Shown here: in pieces, positions 1-5,752 of the stretch | Layout of the letters: each line of letters begins with the position of its first letter | Position numbering within the stretch: position 1 is the stretch's first letter | Source: Kiritimatiellia bacterium | GTDB lineage: Bacteria; Verrucomicrobiota; Kiritimatiellia; SLAD01 | Direction: 5' to 3' | Assembly: GCA_007125875.1 (NCBI GenBank) | Contig: SLCI01000110.1 | Location: 1 to 5,752, forward strand | Length of the DNA: 5,752 nucleotides | Notes under the pieces: model-generated | Seen by the model: only the letters and a program-made list of their open reading frames with translations | The model's database searches: none | What the model was told of the DNA's origin: nothing | Position numbers and translations under genes: made by a program

Positions 1-404
1 ACGAGCTCCATAACGATGTAGAGCTGGCCGCGCTCCTGGCCACAGGAATAGATCTGGACGACATTCGGATTATTCAGGGCGGCGGCGGCCCGCGCTTCGC
101 GAATGAAGTTGTCGGCAAACGTTTTGTCATTCGCCAGCGACTTCTGCATCACCTTGATCGCAACATAGCGACCCAGCGTTGAATCAAAGGCGCGGTACAC
201 CGCGCCCATGCCCCCCTTACCTAGCTCGTTGAGGAGCAGGAAAGAACCAAGACGTAGCGGCGCATTTTGTTTGGTTTCGCATTGCGGACAGATAATGGGT
301 GTAAAGGGGGCGACACCACTTAAATCCATGTGGTGCCCACACTTTGCACACGCCAGCCGGTCGACTTCATCCGCGTCGATGTTTATGGAGTCATCAAATC
401 CCAC
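1..404 (-). CDS. Zinc-ribbon Ser/Thr protein kinase, N-terminal part (runs off left edge)
   Basis: This is the start of a eukaryotic-type (Hanks) serine/threonine protein kinase, expected to transfer phosphate from ATP to Ser/Thr of target proteins. Only 134 residues are in the window. Residues 19-42 form a Cys4 zinc-ribbon (CAKC at 19-22, CPQC at 39-42). A short linker leads into the kinase N-lobe: glycine-rich loop GKGGMGAVY at 62-70, ATP-binding lysine in VAIK (K84), helix-C glutamate in REAR (E103), and the hinge near VMEL at 131-134. The HRD and DFG motifs would lie beyond the edge. The start is a GTG, because an in-frame TGA lies two codons upstream and the next in-frame ATG (residue 26) would remove the first Cys pair. 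No signal peptide or membrane segment is seen in this part; many such kinases carry a later transmembrane or sensor region, which cannot be judged here. The target is unknown. Confidence 0.9.
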   Translation of the reverse strand, partial: MGFDDSINIDADEVDRLACAKCGHHMDLSGVAPFTPIICPQCETKQNAPLRLGSFLLLNELGKGGMGAVYRAFDSTLGRYVAIKVMQKSLANDKTFADNFIREARAAAALNNPNVVQIYSCGQERGQLYIVMEL

Positions 405-412
405 GTTTCATC

Positions 413-429
413 TATCTCCCACGGAGATA
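413..429 (-). promoter_or_regulatory. Hairpin covering the kinase ribosome binding site
   Basis: Reading the minus strand, TATCTCC and GGAGATA form a perfect 7-bp stem around the triloop GTG. The 3' arm contains GGAG, the only Shine-Dalgarno-like sequence before the kinase. It lies 11 nt from the GTG start and 4 nt from an overlapping out-of-frame ATG (411-409) that would encode a five-residue peptide, MKRGI. If transcribed, the hairpin would hide the ribosome binding site. That it regulates anything is inference. Confidence 0.4.
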
Positions 430-458
430 CCATACCGAATAGACCACACAAGTGGCAA
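429..458 (-). promoter_or_regulatory. Candidate sigma-70-type promoter for the kinase
   Basis: On the minus strand TTGCCA (458-453, five of six to the -35 consensus) is followed after 18 bases by TATGGT (434-429, four of six to the -10). Transcription would start near 421-423, giving a leader of roughly 18-20 nt. The 5' arm of the RBS hairpin overlaps the -10 box, so transcripts from this promoter would mostly lack that arm. Found by eye only. Confidence 0.3.
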
Positions 459-485
459 TGTTGTTCGGGGAAAGATCGCGGTTTG

Positions 486-504
486 AAAAATCAGACCAAC
501 CGAT
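486..504 (-). terminator. Weak terminator-like hairpin after prfC
   Basis: Just after the prfC stop, the minus strand reads ATCGG-TTGGT-CTGAT followed at once by further Ts, a 5-bp stem (one G-T pair) with a T-rich tail. The position suits an intrinsic terminator, but the stem is short and AT-rich, so it may be leaky and allow read-through into the kinase. Confidence 0.25.
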
Positions 505-509
505 TGAGT

Positions 510-2138
510 TTAAACCAATCCAGCATGATCCCGATGGGCATCGTGAGGCGATATCTTGTGCAGCGTGATGCGCTCATGCTGGCGAACAAAATAATCGAGC
601 TTCCACTGATCGGGGAAAAGTATCACGAGGTGGCCACTCACATCTTCAGCCAGCCGCACACCATCGCCAAGAAATTTGCCCTCAAAAACGCTGCGGTCGA
701 AGTCCAAATCAAACCAGCGAATCTGCTGGTACGGTGCAGGCTCAAGTCGGGCATCGGCGCCATACTCGTTCTCAAGCCGATACAGCACCACTTCGAATTG
801 CAATTGACCAACCGCCCCCAGCAGTGGAGTGCTGCCACCATCGTCCTGCAAGTTGAATGATTGGATAACGCCTTCATCCATCAATTGGCCTAAACCGGAT
901 TGAAATTGCTTCATTTTGCCCGTGCCCACGGGGCGAATAAAGGCGAACGCTTCGGGAGGAAAGCGGGGTATCTCGTCATACGTAATCGCGGGATTCGTTG
1001 TCAGCGTATCGCCGATCCGAAACGAGCGGTGCATCACCAAGCCGACAATGTCGCCCGGGTACGCGACATCCACAGATTCCCGTTCTTGACCAAAAAGTTT
1101 TTGCGTATACGAGAGGCGGATCGGCTTTCCGCCCGCCGGATCATGCACCACCATGTCTTTCTCGAATAGGCCCGAGCAGACCCGCACAAAAGTGAGCCGA
1201 TCGCGATGCCGCGGATTCATGTTGGCCTGCACCTTAAAGACGAATCCTGAAAAGTCCGGATGCGTGGTGGGGACCAACTCCTCGCCGGAATAACGTGCTT
1301 GCGGCGGCGCGCCATGCTCCACGAAATAATCTAACAGTAGCTGCACGCCAAAATTCGTAATTCCGCTACCGAAAAAGACCGGCGTGATCTGGCCTGCCAT
1401 GACGTGCTCTTCATCCCACGCTTCGCCCGCAGTTCCCAGCATTTCAAGCTCTTCCAGCCACGCTTCATACACTTCGGGGCGGAACTGCGCTTCAATTTGC
1501 GGGTCATTCATCCCGCTCAATTTGGCCGGCGCCCGATACGCGCCATGCTCGGTACGATCGAACAGATGCAGCTGTTTTTTGAGCCGATCATAGACCCCGC
1601 GGAACTCATTCCCGCTACCCAGTGGCCAAGTGACCGGAAATGCGCCGATCCCGAGCACGCGCTCCAACTCATCGATCAGCGCCAACGGATCCTGTGCGGG
1701 ACGATCCATCTTGTTCATGAACGTGAAGATCGGAATTCCACGTAATCGACAGATCTCGAACAGTTTGCGGGTGCGCTCCTCAATGCCTTTGGCTGCGTCG
1801 ATCACCATGATCACGCTGTCCACTGCTGTCAGCACGCGATAGGTGTCTTCGCTGAAATCCTTATGGCCGGGGGTGTCCAACAGGTTGATCACGCAGTCGC
1901 GATAATCGAACTGCAGCAAGGTCGACGAGACCGAGATGCCACGCTCTTTTTCAAGTTCCATCCAGTCCGATGTCGTGGTGCGTTGGTTACGGCGCGCCCG
2001 AACGGATCCCGCCAACTGAATCGCGCCACCATACAGGAGAAGCTTTTCCGTCAGCGTGGTTTTTCCGGCATCCGGATGCGAGATGATGGCAAAAGTCCGG
2101 CGCCGATTGATTTCTGCAGTGCGTTGTTTGGTGTCCAT
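510..2138 (-). CDS. prfC: Peptide chain release factor 3 (RF3)
   Basis: RF3 is the cytoplasmic GTPase that helps release RF1/RF2 from the ribosome after peptide release. The 542-residue product is close to the usual length (E. coli 529). The G domain shows SHPDAGKT (20-27, P-loop), SDWMELEKERGIS (57-69, switch I and the RF3 signature), DTPGH followed by KDFSEDTYR (88-101, switch II) and NKMD (142-145). The domain II hallmark FVFKVQANM lies near residues 296-306, and the C-terminal GAVGQLQFEVV near 440-450 is typical of RF3 domain III. These features separate it from EF-G and TypA. The start chosen is MDTKQRTAEINRRRTF at 2138, which matches the family N-terminus; an in-frame ATG at 2207 would add 23 residues unlike the family and overlaps a promoter-like sequence. 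No strong Shine-Dalgarno is seen before 2138. The stop is TAA at 512-510. The kinase follows on the same strand after 105 bases. Confidence 0.97.
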   Translation of the reverse strand: MDTKQRTAEINRRRTFAIISHPDAGKTTLTEKLLLYGGAIQLAGSVRARRNQRTTTSDWMELEKERGISVSSTLLQFDYRDCVINLLDTPGHKDFSEDTYRVLTAVDSVIMVIDAAKGIEERTRKLFEICRLRGIPIFTFMNKMDRPAQDPLALIDELERVLGIGAFPVTWPLGSGNEFRGVYDRLKKQLHLFDRTEHGAYRAPAKLSGMNDPQIEAQFRPEVYEAWLEELEMLGTAGEAWDEEHVMAGQITPVFFGSGITNFGVQLLLDYFVEHGAPPQARYSGEELVPTTHPDFSGFVFKVQANMNPRHRDRLTFVRVCSGLFEKDMVVHDPAGGKPIRLSYTQKLFGQERESVDVAYPGDIVGLVMHRSFRIGDTLTTNPAITYDEIPRFPPEAFAFIRPVGTGKMKQFQSGLGQLMDEGVIQSFNLQDDGGSTPLLGAVGQLQFEVVLYRLENEYGADARLEPAPYQQIRWFDLDFDRSVFEGKFLGDGVRLAEDVSGHLVILFPDQWKLDYFVRQHERITLHKISPHDAHRDHAGLV

Positions 2139-2155
2139 AGGATTGGGGCGCGGAG

Positions 2156-2182
2156 CGTATAGGAAGGGGGATGTGGTGTCAA
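2156..2182 (-). promoter_or_regulatory. Candidate promoter for prfC
   Basis: The minus strand carries a perfect -35 TTGACA (2182-2177) and a -10-like TATACG (2161-2156) separated by 15 bases, slightly short of the usual 16-18. The predicted transcript start near 2149 leaves only about a dozen leader bases before the ATG at 2138, consistent with a very short leader and a weak or absent Shine-Dalgarno. It argues against translation from 2207, which lies upstream of it. Confidence 0.45.
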
Positions 2183-2279
2183 CTAGCGGAGGGAAGCGGT
2201 CAGCCATTTTCGTTACGGCGTCCTGTTTTCGATCGCGCCGCAGGATCGGGATCAGCCGGGGAGATGCGAGGAATTGTCC

Positions 2280-2300
2280 CCAGCGGGCTTGTCCCGCTGG
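2280..2300. repeat. Perfect 8-bp inverted repeat, 5-nt loop
   Basis: CCAGCGGG (2280-2287) and CCCGCTGG (2293-2300) are exact reverse complements around the loop CTTGT, giving a compact GC-rich hairpin on either strand. No T-run follows on the plus strand, and the neighbouring genes diverge, so a terminator is not expected. It could be a dispersed intergenic palindrome; copy number cannot be seen here. Confidence 0.6.
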
Positions 2301-2340
2301 AGCAAAAGTTTCGAGAGATCTACGGGCTTAAGGCTGAGAA

Positions 2341-2388
2341 ATCGATTGGAGCGAGTCCGGCGGCTCCTCATTACTCGCTCCAATCGGT
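2341..2388. repeat. Perfect 14-bp inverted repeat, 16-nt loop
   Basis: CGATTGGAGCGAGT (2343-2356) is exactly complementary to ACTCGCTCCAATCG (2373-2386). One G-T pair and one A-T pair extend the stem to 2341 and 2388. The 16-base loop (2357-2372) is unrelated to the arms. It is the longest perfect inverted repeat I noticed in the window. No T-run follows, and no transposase is nearby. A repetitive extragenic palindrome, a protein-binding site or a structured RNA are all possible; the sequence does not decide between them. Confidence 0.7.
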
Positions 2389-2516
2389 GGCGACGTTCTT
2401 TGCATCGTGCCGCAAAGCCAAAACGTCCGCTTCAGCAAGACTAGCTCGCTGGGGGCGCAAAGCAGGTCCCGTATCCGCATGCAAATCCTCAAGCGCGAGT
2501 CTTTGAAAAAGAATTT

Positions 2517-2545
2517 TTGCTTGGAGCCAACTATTAATGTACATA
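2517..2545 (+). promoter_or_regulatory. Weak candidate promoter for gcvP
   Basis: TTGCTT (2517-2522) and TACATA (2540-2545) stand 17 bases apart in the most AT-rich part of the spacer, 52-80 bases before the gcvP ATG. Each hexamer matches the consensus at only three of six positions, so this is a positional guess. Spacing and local AT content are the main support. Confidence 0.2.
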
Positions 2546-2596
2546 GGTGCGTCTTAAGCGCTTGGGCTGCACACAAATATTTTCCCGAAGATAGGC

Positions 2597-5458
2597 ATGG
2601 AAATTTCTAATCCTCACGCATTTGATCGTCGGCATATCGGACCGGACGCGGCTGAACAAGCGGCCATGCTGGATGCGCTAGGCGTTGAGTCGCTGGATGC
2701 ACTGATCGACGACACGATTCCGGAAACCATCCGTGCCCGCGAGCCGCTGCCGCTTGCTGCGCCAATCAGTGAGCACGCTGTGCTGGATCATCTAAGAGCG
2801 ATTGGTGATCAAAATGTGATCAATAAGTCCTACATCGGGATGGGATATCACGATTGCATCACCCCGCCCCCGATCTTGCGGAATATCTTCGAAAATCCGG
2901 CTTGGTACACGCCGTACACGCCCTACCAGGCGGAAATTGCGCAAGGCCGGCTCGAATCCTTGATGAATTTCCAGACCATGGTGGCCGACTTGACCGGCAT
3001 GGACTTGGCCAACGCCTCGTTATTGGATGAGGCCACCGCGGCGGCCGAAGCCATGACGCTATTGCACCGCGTTCATCGTCGCCGCGGCAAGAATGCTCCG
3101 ACTGCCCAACGATTTTTAATCACGGATCGATGTGCGCCCCATGTGTTGGCGGTTCTGCAAACGCGCGCCGAACCACTGGATATCGAATGGGTCGTGGTGC
3201 CTCCCGCCGAAATGGAATTTGATGATTCCGTATTCGGTGCCTTGCTGTATACGCCAGATGACGATGGGGCACTGCACGATTGGACCGTTCTGATTGATCA
3301 AGCGCATCAGGCGGGCGCGAAGGTCGCGGTGGGCAGTGATTTGATGGCGCTTACGCTGATTCGCCCGCCGGGCGAAATGGGTGCCGATATCGTGTTCGGT
3401 TCGGCACAGCGATTTGGTGTGCCGCTCGGATACGGTGGCCCGCATGCCGCGTTTTTTGCGGTGCGCGATGCGCTTAAACGCGAGGTTCCCGGCCGTATTG
3501 TCGGCGTCTCGCAGGCGCGTGATGGCCGTCCCGCGTATCGTCTCGCCTTGCAGACGCGCGAGCAACATATTCGGCGGGAGAAAGCGACTTCCAATATTTG
3601 TACGGCGCAAGCGTTGCTGGCCAACATGGCGGCCATGTACGCGGTCTATCATGGTCCGGACGGGCTGAAGGCGATTGCTACGCAGATTCATCGACGCACC
3701 GTTCAGCTCGCGCGCGGATTGGACGCGCTGGGGTACGGTCTTTTGCCGTCACCGTATTTCGATACCTTGCACGTGGTGACAGAATCCGCCAGCGCGATTC
3801 AGGCGGCAGGCTGGCAAGCGGGCATCAACCTGCGCCGCTTTGACCAGAATGCCCTCGGCATCTCGCTGAATGAGACAACCTCGGCTACGGACGTCGCAGA
3901 ACTGCTGGAATTCTTTGCCGGTCAAGCCGGCCAGCCGGTACCGAAGCTTGATGAAGCAGCGACCAGTATTCCCGCTGAACTGCAGCGGACCACGCCCTAT
4001 TTGACGCATCCTGTGTTTAGTCAGCACCGTTCGGAAACGGAATTGATGCGCTACATCAAGCAGTTGGAGCGCAAGGATCTCGGCCTCGACACGTCCATGA
4101 TCTCGCTGGGCTCGTGCACAATGAAGTTGAATGCCGCCGTACAGCTAATGCCCGTTTCTTGGCCGGCGTTCAGTTGGTTGCATCCCTTCGTGCCGGAGGA
4201 TCAGGCCCGGGGGTATCAACAGATTTGCGCCGAGCTGGAGCGCGACCTCGCCGTGATCACCGGGTTGGACCACGTTTCGCTGCAACCGAATTCCGGCGCG
4301 CAAGGGGAGTTTGCGGGGTTGATGGCGATTCGGAGCTGGCATCGCGCCAATGGCCAATCGCATCGCCGCGTGGCCTTGATCCCGACATCCGCTCACGGCA
4401 CGAACCCAGCGTCTGCGATCATGGCGGGGATGCAGGTGGTGCTGGTGTCGTGTAAGGAGGACGGCAGCATCGACGTGGACGATTTACAGCGCAAGCTGGC
4501 AGCGCACAAGGACACGCTGGCGGTGCTGATGATCACCTATCCGTCGACGTTTGGTGTGTTTGACGAAGGGGTCGAGACGATTTGTCGCTGGGTGCACGAG
4601 CACGGCGGACAAGTCTATATGGATGGCGCCAATTTGAATGCCCAGGTTGGTCTCACCTCGCCGGGCCGGATCGGGGCCGACGTCTGCCACCTGAACCTGC
4701 ACAAGACATTCTCGATCCCGCACGGCGGGGGCGGACCCGGCATGGGGCCCATTGCCGTGGCGTCGCACTTGGCGCCCTATTTGCCGCGCAACCCGTTGGC
4801 GGATGCCGCCACGGGCGAGCAGCCGGCCATTTCAGCGGCGCCGTGGGGGAGCGCCTCCATTTTGCTGATCTCCTACGCGTACGTGCGACTGCTTGGGGCC
4901 AGCGGCGTCACCGAAGCCAGCCGGATCGCCATCCTAAACGCCAATTATATTCAGCAACGGCTGTCGCCATACTTTCCAGTCCAGTATCGCGGGCGCAACG
5001 GCCGCGTGGCTCATGAAGTTATCTTTGATTGCCGGCCACTGAAGGAATCGGCCGGTATCACTGAGACCGATATTGCCAAGCGGTTGATGGATTATGGGTT
5101 CCATGCCCCCACCGTTTCCTGGCCGGTACCCGGAACGATGATGATTGAGCCCACGGAAAGCGAGTCGAAGGCGGAGCTGGACCGATTTTGCGATGCGCTG
5201 ATTGCGATTCATGCCGAGATTCAGGCGATTGCTTCCGGTCAAGCGAGCCGGGAAGACAACGTGCTCGTCAACGCACCGCATACCGCAGCCGAAGCGTGCA
5301 GCGATGATTGGACACATACGTATAGTCGCCAGCAAGCGGTCTATCCCTTGCCGTTCGTGCGCGAGCATAAGTTCTGGCCTGCGTCGGCGCGGATTGATAA
5401 TGCCTATGGCGACCGCAATCTGGTGTGCTCCTGTCCGCCGCTAAGCGATTACGAGTAG
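2597..5458 (+). CDS. gcvP: Glycine dehydrogenase (decarboxylating), glycine cleavage P-protein
   Basis: GcvP is the PLP enzyme that decarboxylates glycine and passes the aminomethyl group to the lipoyl arm of GcvH. The 953-residue product is the single-chain form (E. coli 957), with both halves fused. The N-terminal half has RHIGPDAAEQ, SYIGMGY (78-84), ASLLDEATAAAEA, FGSAQRFGVPLGYGGPHAAF and QTREQHIRREKATSNIC. After THPVF (470-474), the catalytic half has SLGSCTMKLNA (503-513), QPNSGAQGE, SAHGTNPASA, DGANLNAQVG (D676 onward) and LNLHKTFSIPHGGGGPG, in which K703 is the PLP lysine. EPTESESK and YGDRNLVCSC near the C-terminus are also typical. No key motif is missing and there is no frameshift. 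The ATG start is supported by an in-frame TAA at 2555-2557 and by alignment to the family N-terminus; the Shine-Dalgarno is weak. No gcvT or gcvH flanks it and no glycine riboswitch is seen upstream. Confidence 0.98.
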   Translation: MEISNPHAFDRRHIGPDAAEQAAMLDALGVESLDALIDDTIPETIRAREPLPLAAPISEHAVLDHLRAIGDQNVINKSYIGMGYHDCITPPPILRNIFENPAWYTPYTPYQAEIAQGRLESLMNFQTMVADLTGMDLANASLLDEATAAAEAMTLLHRVHRRRGKNAPTAQRFLITDRCAPHVLAVLQTRAEPLDIEWVVVPPAEMEFDDSVFGALLYTPDDDGALHDWTVLIDQAHQAGAKVAVGSDLMALTLIRPPGEMGADIVFGSAQRFGVPLGYGGPHAAFFAVRDALKREVPGRIVGVSQARDGRPAYRLALQTREQHIRREKATSNICTAQALLANMAAMYAVYHGPDGLKAIATQIHRRTVQLARGLDALGYGLLPSPYFDTLHVVTESASAIQAAGWQAGINLRRFDQNALGISLNETTSATDVAELLEFFAGQAGQPVPKLDEAATSIPAELQRTTPYLTHPVFSQHRSETELMRYIKQLERKDLGLDTSMISLGSCTMKLNAAVQLMPVSWPAFSWLHPFVPEDQARGYQQICAELERDLAVITGLDHVSLQPNSGAQGEFAGLMAIRSWHRANGQSHRRVALIPTSAHGTNPASAIMAGMQVVLVSCKEDGSIDVDDLQRKLAAHKDTLAVLMITYPSTFGVFDEGVETICRWVHEHGGQVYMDGANLNAQVGLTSPGRIGADVCHLNLHKTFSIPHGGGGPGMGPIAVASHLAPYLPRNPLADAATGEQPAISAAPWGSASILLISYAYVRLLGASGVTEASRIAILNANYIQQRLSPYFPVQYRGRNGRVAHEVIFDCRPLKESAGITETDIAKRLMDYGFHAPTVSWPVPGTMMIEPTESESKAELDRFCDALIAIHAEIQAIASGQASREDNVLVNAPHTAAEACSDDWTHTYSRQQAVYPLPFVREHKFWPASARIDNAYGDRNLVCSCPPLSDYE

Positions 5459-5552
5459 TCGCTCGAGACAGCGCTGCAGCGACGTTATCGCGAGCACGAG
5501 CCCGTCCTGTGCGCAGTTAGGCAGGTCGCGCCATCGCTGCCCGGGTCAATAA

Positions 5553-5582
5553 GTTCTCTGCGCGGACTCGCTTGCGGAGAAC
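5553..5582. repeat. 10-bp hairpin downstream of gcvP
   Basis: GTTCTCTGCG (5553-5562) pairs with TTGCGGAGAAC-side bases 5573-5582 through ten positions including two G-T pairs, around a 10-base loop. It lies about 95 bases after the gcvP stop and lacks a following T-run, so an intrinsic terminator is unlikely. It may stabilise the 3' end of the message or belong to the adjacent repeat. Confidence 0.4.
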
Positions 5583-5606
5583 CACTTGCACACAGATCCC
5601 AACAAG

Positions 5607-5697
5607 TTGGAGGGTCGAGCTCCGCGAGACCGGAGGCCGCACAAAAGTTTGCATTTGCCCACGCAAGATCGCGGCGTCGCAGAGCTCCGCCCTCCAA
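5607..5697. repeat. 91-bp imperfect palindromic intergenic element
   Basis: The two ends are inverted copies: bases 5607-5632 match the complement of 5672-5697 at 21 of 26 positions, in conserved blocks TTGGAGGG, GAGCTC, GCGA and CCG, all exactly in register. The middle (about 5633-5671) is not palindromic. The left arm recurs exactly at 5725-5752. There is no transposase and no target-site duplication that I could see. The layout fits a REP-like or MITE-like dispersed palindrome; assignment to a known family is not possible from the window. Confidence 0.65.
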
Positions 5698-5724
5698 AAT
5701 GACCATCACGCTTTGGCTCCTGTG

Positions 5725-5752
5725 TGGAGGGTCGAGCTCCGCGAGACCGGAG
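5725..5752 (+). repeat. Second exact copy of the 28-bp repeat arm, cut by window end
   Basis: These 28 bases are identical to 5608-5635, offset by 117 bases. Because the match reaches the last base of the window, the repeat probably continues and a second palindrome may begin here. With the inverted arm at 5672-5697, three related units occur in alternating orientation within about 146 bases. Confidence 0.75.

Larger units (their letters stand above)
2139..2596. other. Divergent prfC-gcvP spacer, no convincing gene
   Basis: This 458-base stretch separates the divergent prfC and gcvP starts. It contains the prfC promoter candidate, two perfect inverted repeats (2280-2300 and 2341-2388) and a weak promoter candidate for gcvP. 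Open frames of 67-111 codons cross it on both strands, but they overlap each other and show no recognisable domain. No tRNA, glycine riboswitch or mobile element gene is apparent. Confidence 0.7.
5459..5752. other. Non-coding, repeat-rich region downstream of gcvP
   Basis: Nothing here looks protein-coding. A 74-codon minus-strand frame (5709-5485) crosses the region but simply translates the repeat. The stretch holds one hairpin (5553-5582), one imperfect palindrome (5607-5697) and part of another copy of its arm (5725-5752). No clear intrinsic terminator for gcvP was found. Confidence 0.65.

Noticed and set aside
2209..2596. Glycine riboswitch upstream of gcvP
   Set aside because: I looked for the paired aptamer pattern of conserved purine-rich internal loops and found none. 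The structures present are simple inverted repeats.
2171..2610. Small proteins of 67-111 codons in the prfC-gcvP spacer
   Set aside because: The frames overlap on both strands, cover the inverted repeats, lack recognisable domains, and one overlaps the gcvP start out of frame.
3116..3691. 191-codon minus-strand frame inside gcvP
   Set aside because: It is antisense to a strongly conserved coding region and is rich in Arg with no family resemblance, as expected of a GC-rich shadow frame.
5458..5483. Intrinsic terminator of gcvP (GTCGCT / AGCGAC)
   Set aside because: The stem is only 6 bp with a 14-base loop, includes the last base of the stop codon, and is followed by GTTATCGC rather than a T-run.
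5485..5709. 74-codon minus-strand gene downstream of gcvP
   Set aside because: Its sequence is mostly a translation of the 91-bp palindrome, with no Shine-Dalgarno or known domain.
5608..5752. CRISPR array
   Set aside because: Only two direct copies are present, spaced 117 bases apart start to start, with an inverted copy between them. CRISPR repeats are same-direction with regular short spacers.

Overview
The window looks like ordinary bacterial chromosome of moderately high GC. It carries two complete housekeeping genes and the start of a signalling gene, with repeat-bearing spacers between and after them. A phylum cannot be proven from it. A short Cys4 zinc-ribbon placed directly before a Ser/Thr protein kinase domain, a single-chain glycine dehydrogenase, and palindromic intergenic repeats containing GAGCTC together suggest Verrucomicrobiota, perhaps an Opitutales-like lineage. 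That placement is inference from remembered family patterns, not from a search.

Layout. On the minus strand, bases 1-404 hold the first 134 codons of a zinc-ribbon/Ser-Thr kinase; the gene runs off the left edge. Just upstream of it, 405-509 is a 105-base spacer with a promoter-like pair, a hairpin covering the ribosome binding site and a weak terminator-like hairpin for the preceding gene. Bases 510-2138 (minus) encode peptide chain release factor 3 (prfC), preceded by a promoter-like sequence with a perfect TTGACA. Bases 2139-2596 are a divergent spacer with two perfect inverted repeats. Bases 2597-5458 (plus) encode the complete single-chain P-protein of the glycine cleavage system (gcvP). 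Bases 5459-5752 are non-coding. They hold a hairpin, a 91-bp imperfect palindrome, and a second exact 28-bp copy of the palindrome's left arm that continues past the right edge.

How the genes relate. prfC (translation termination) and the kinase lie on the same strand and could be partly co-transcribed, but each has its own promoter candidate. gcvP is divergent from both. No gcvT, gcvH or glycine riboswitch is visible beside gcvP, so its partners must lie elsewhere in the genome. Nothing here amounts to a new multi-gene system. The observations most worth following are the repeat family at the right end, the long perfect inverted repeat at 2341-2388, and the hairpin/overlapping-minicistron arrangement at the kinase start.
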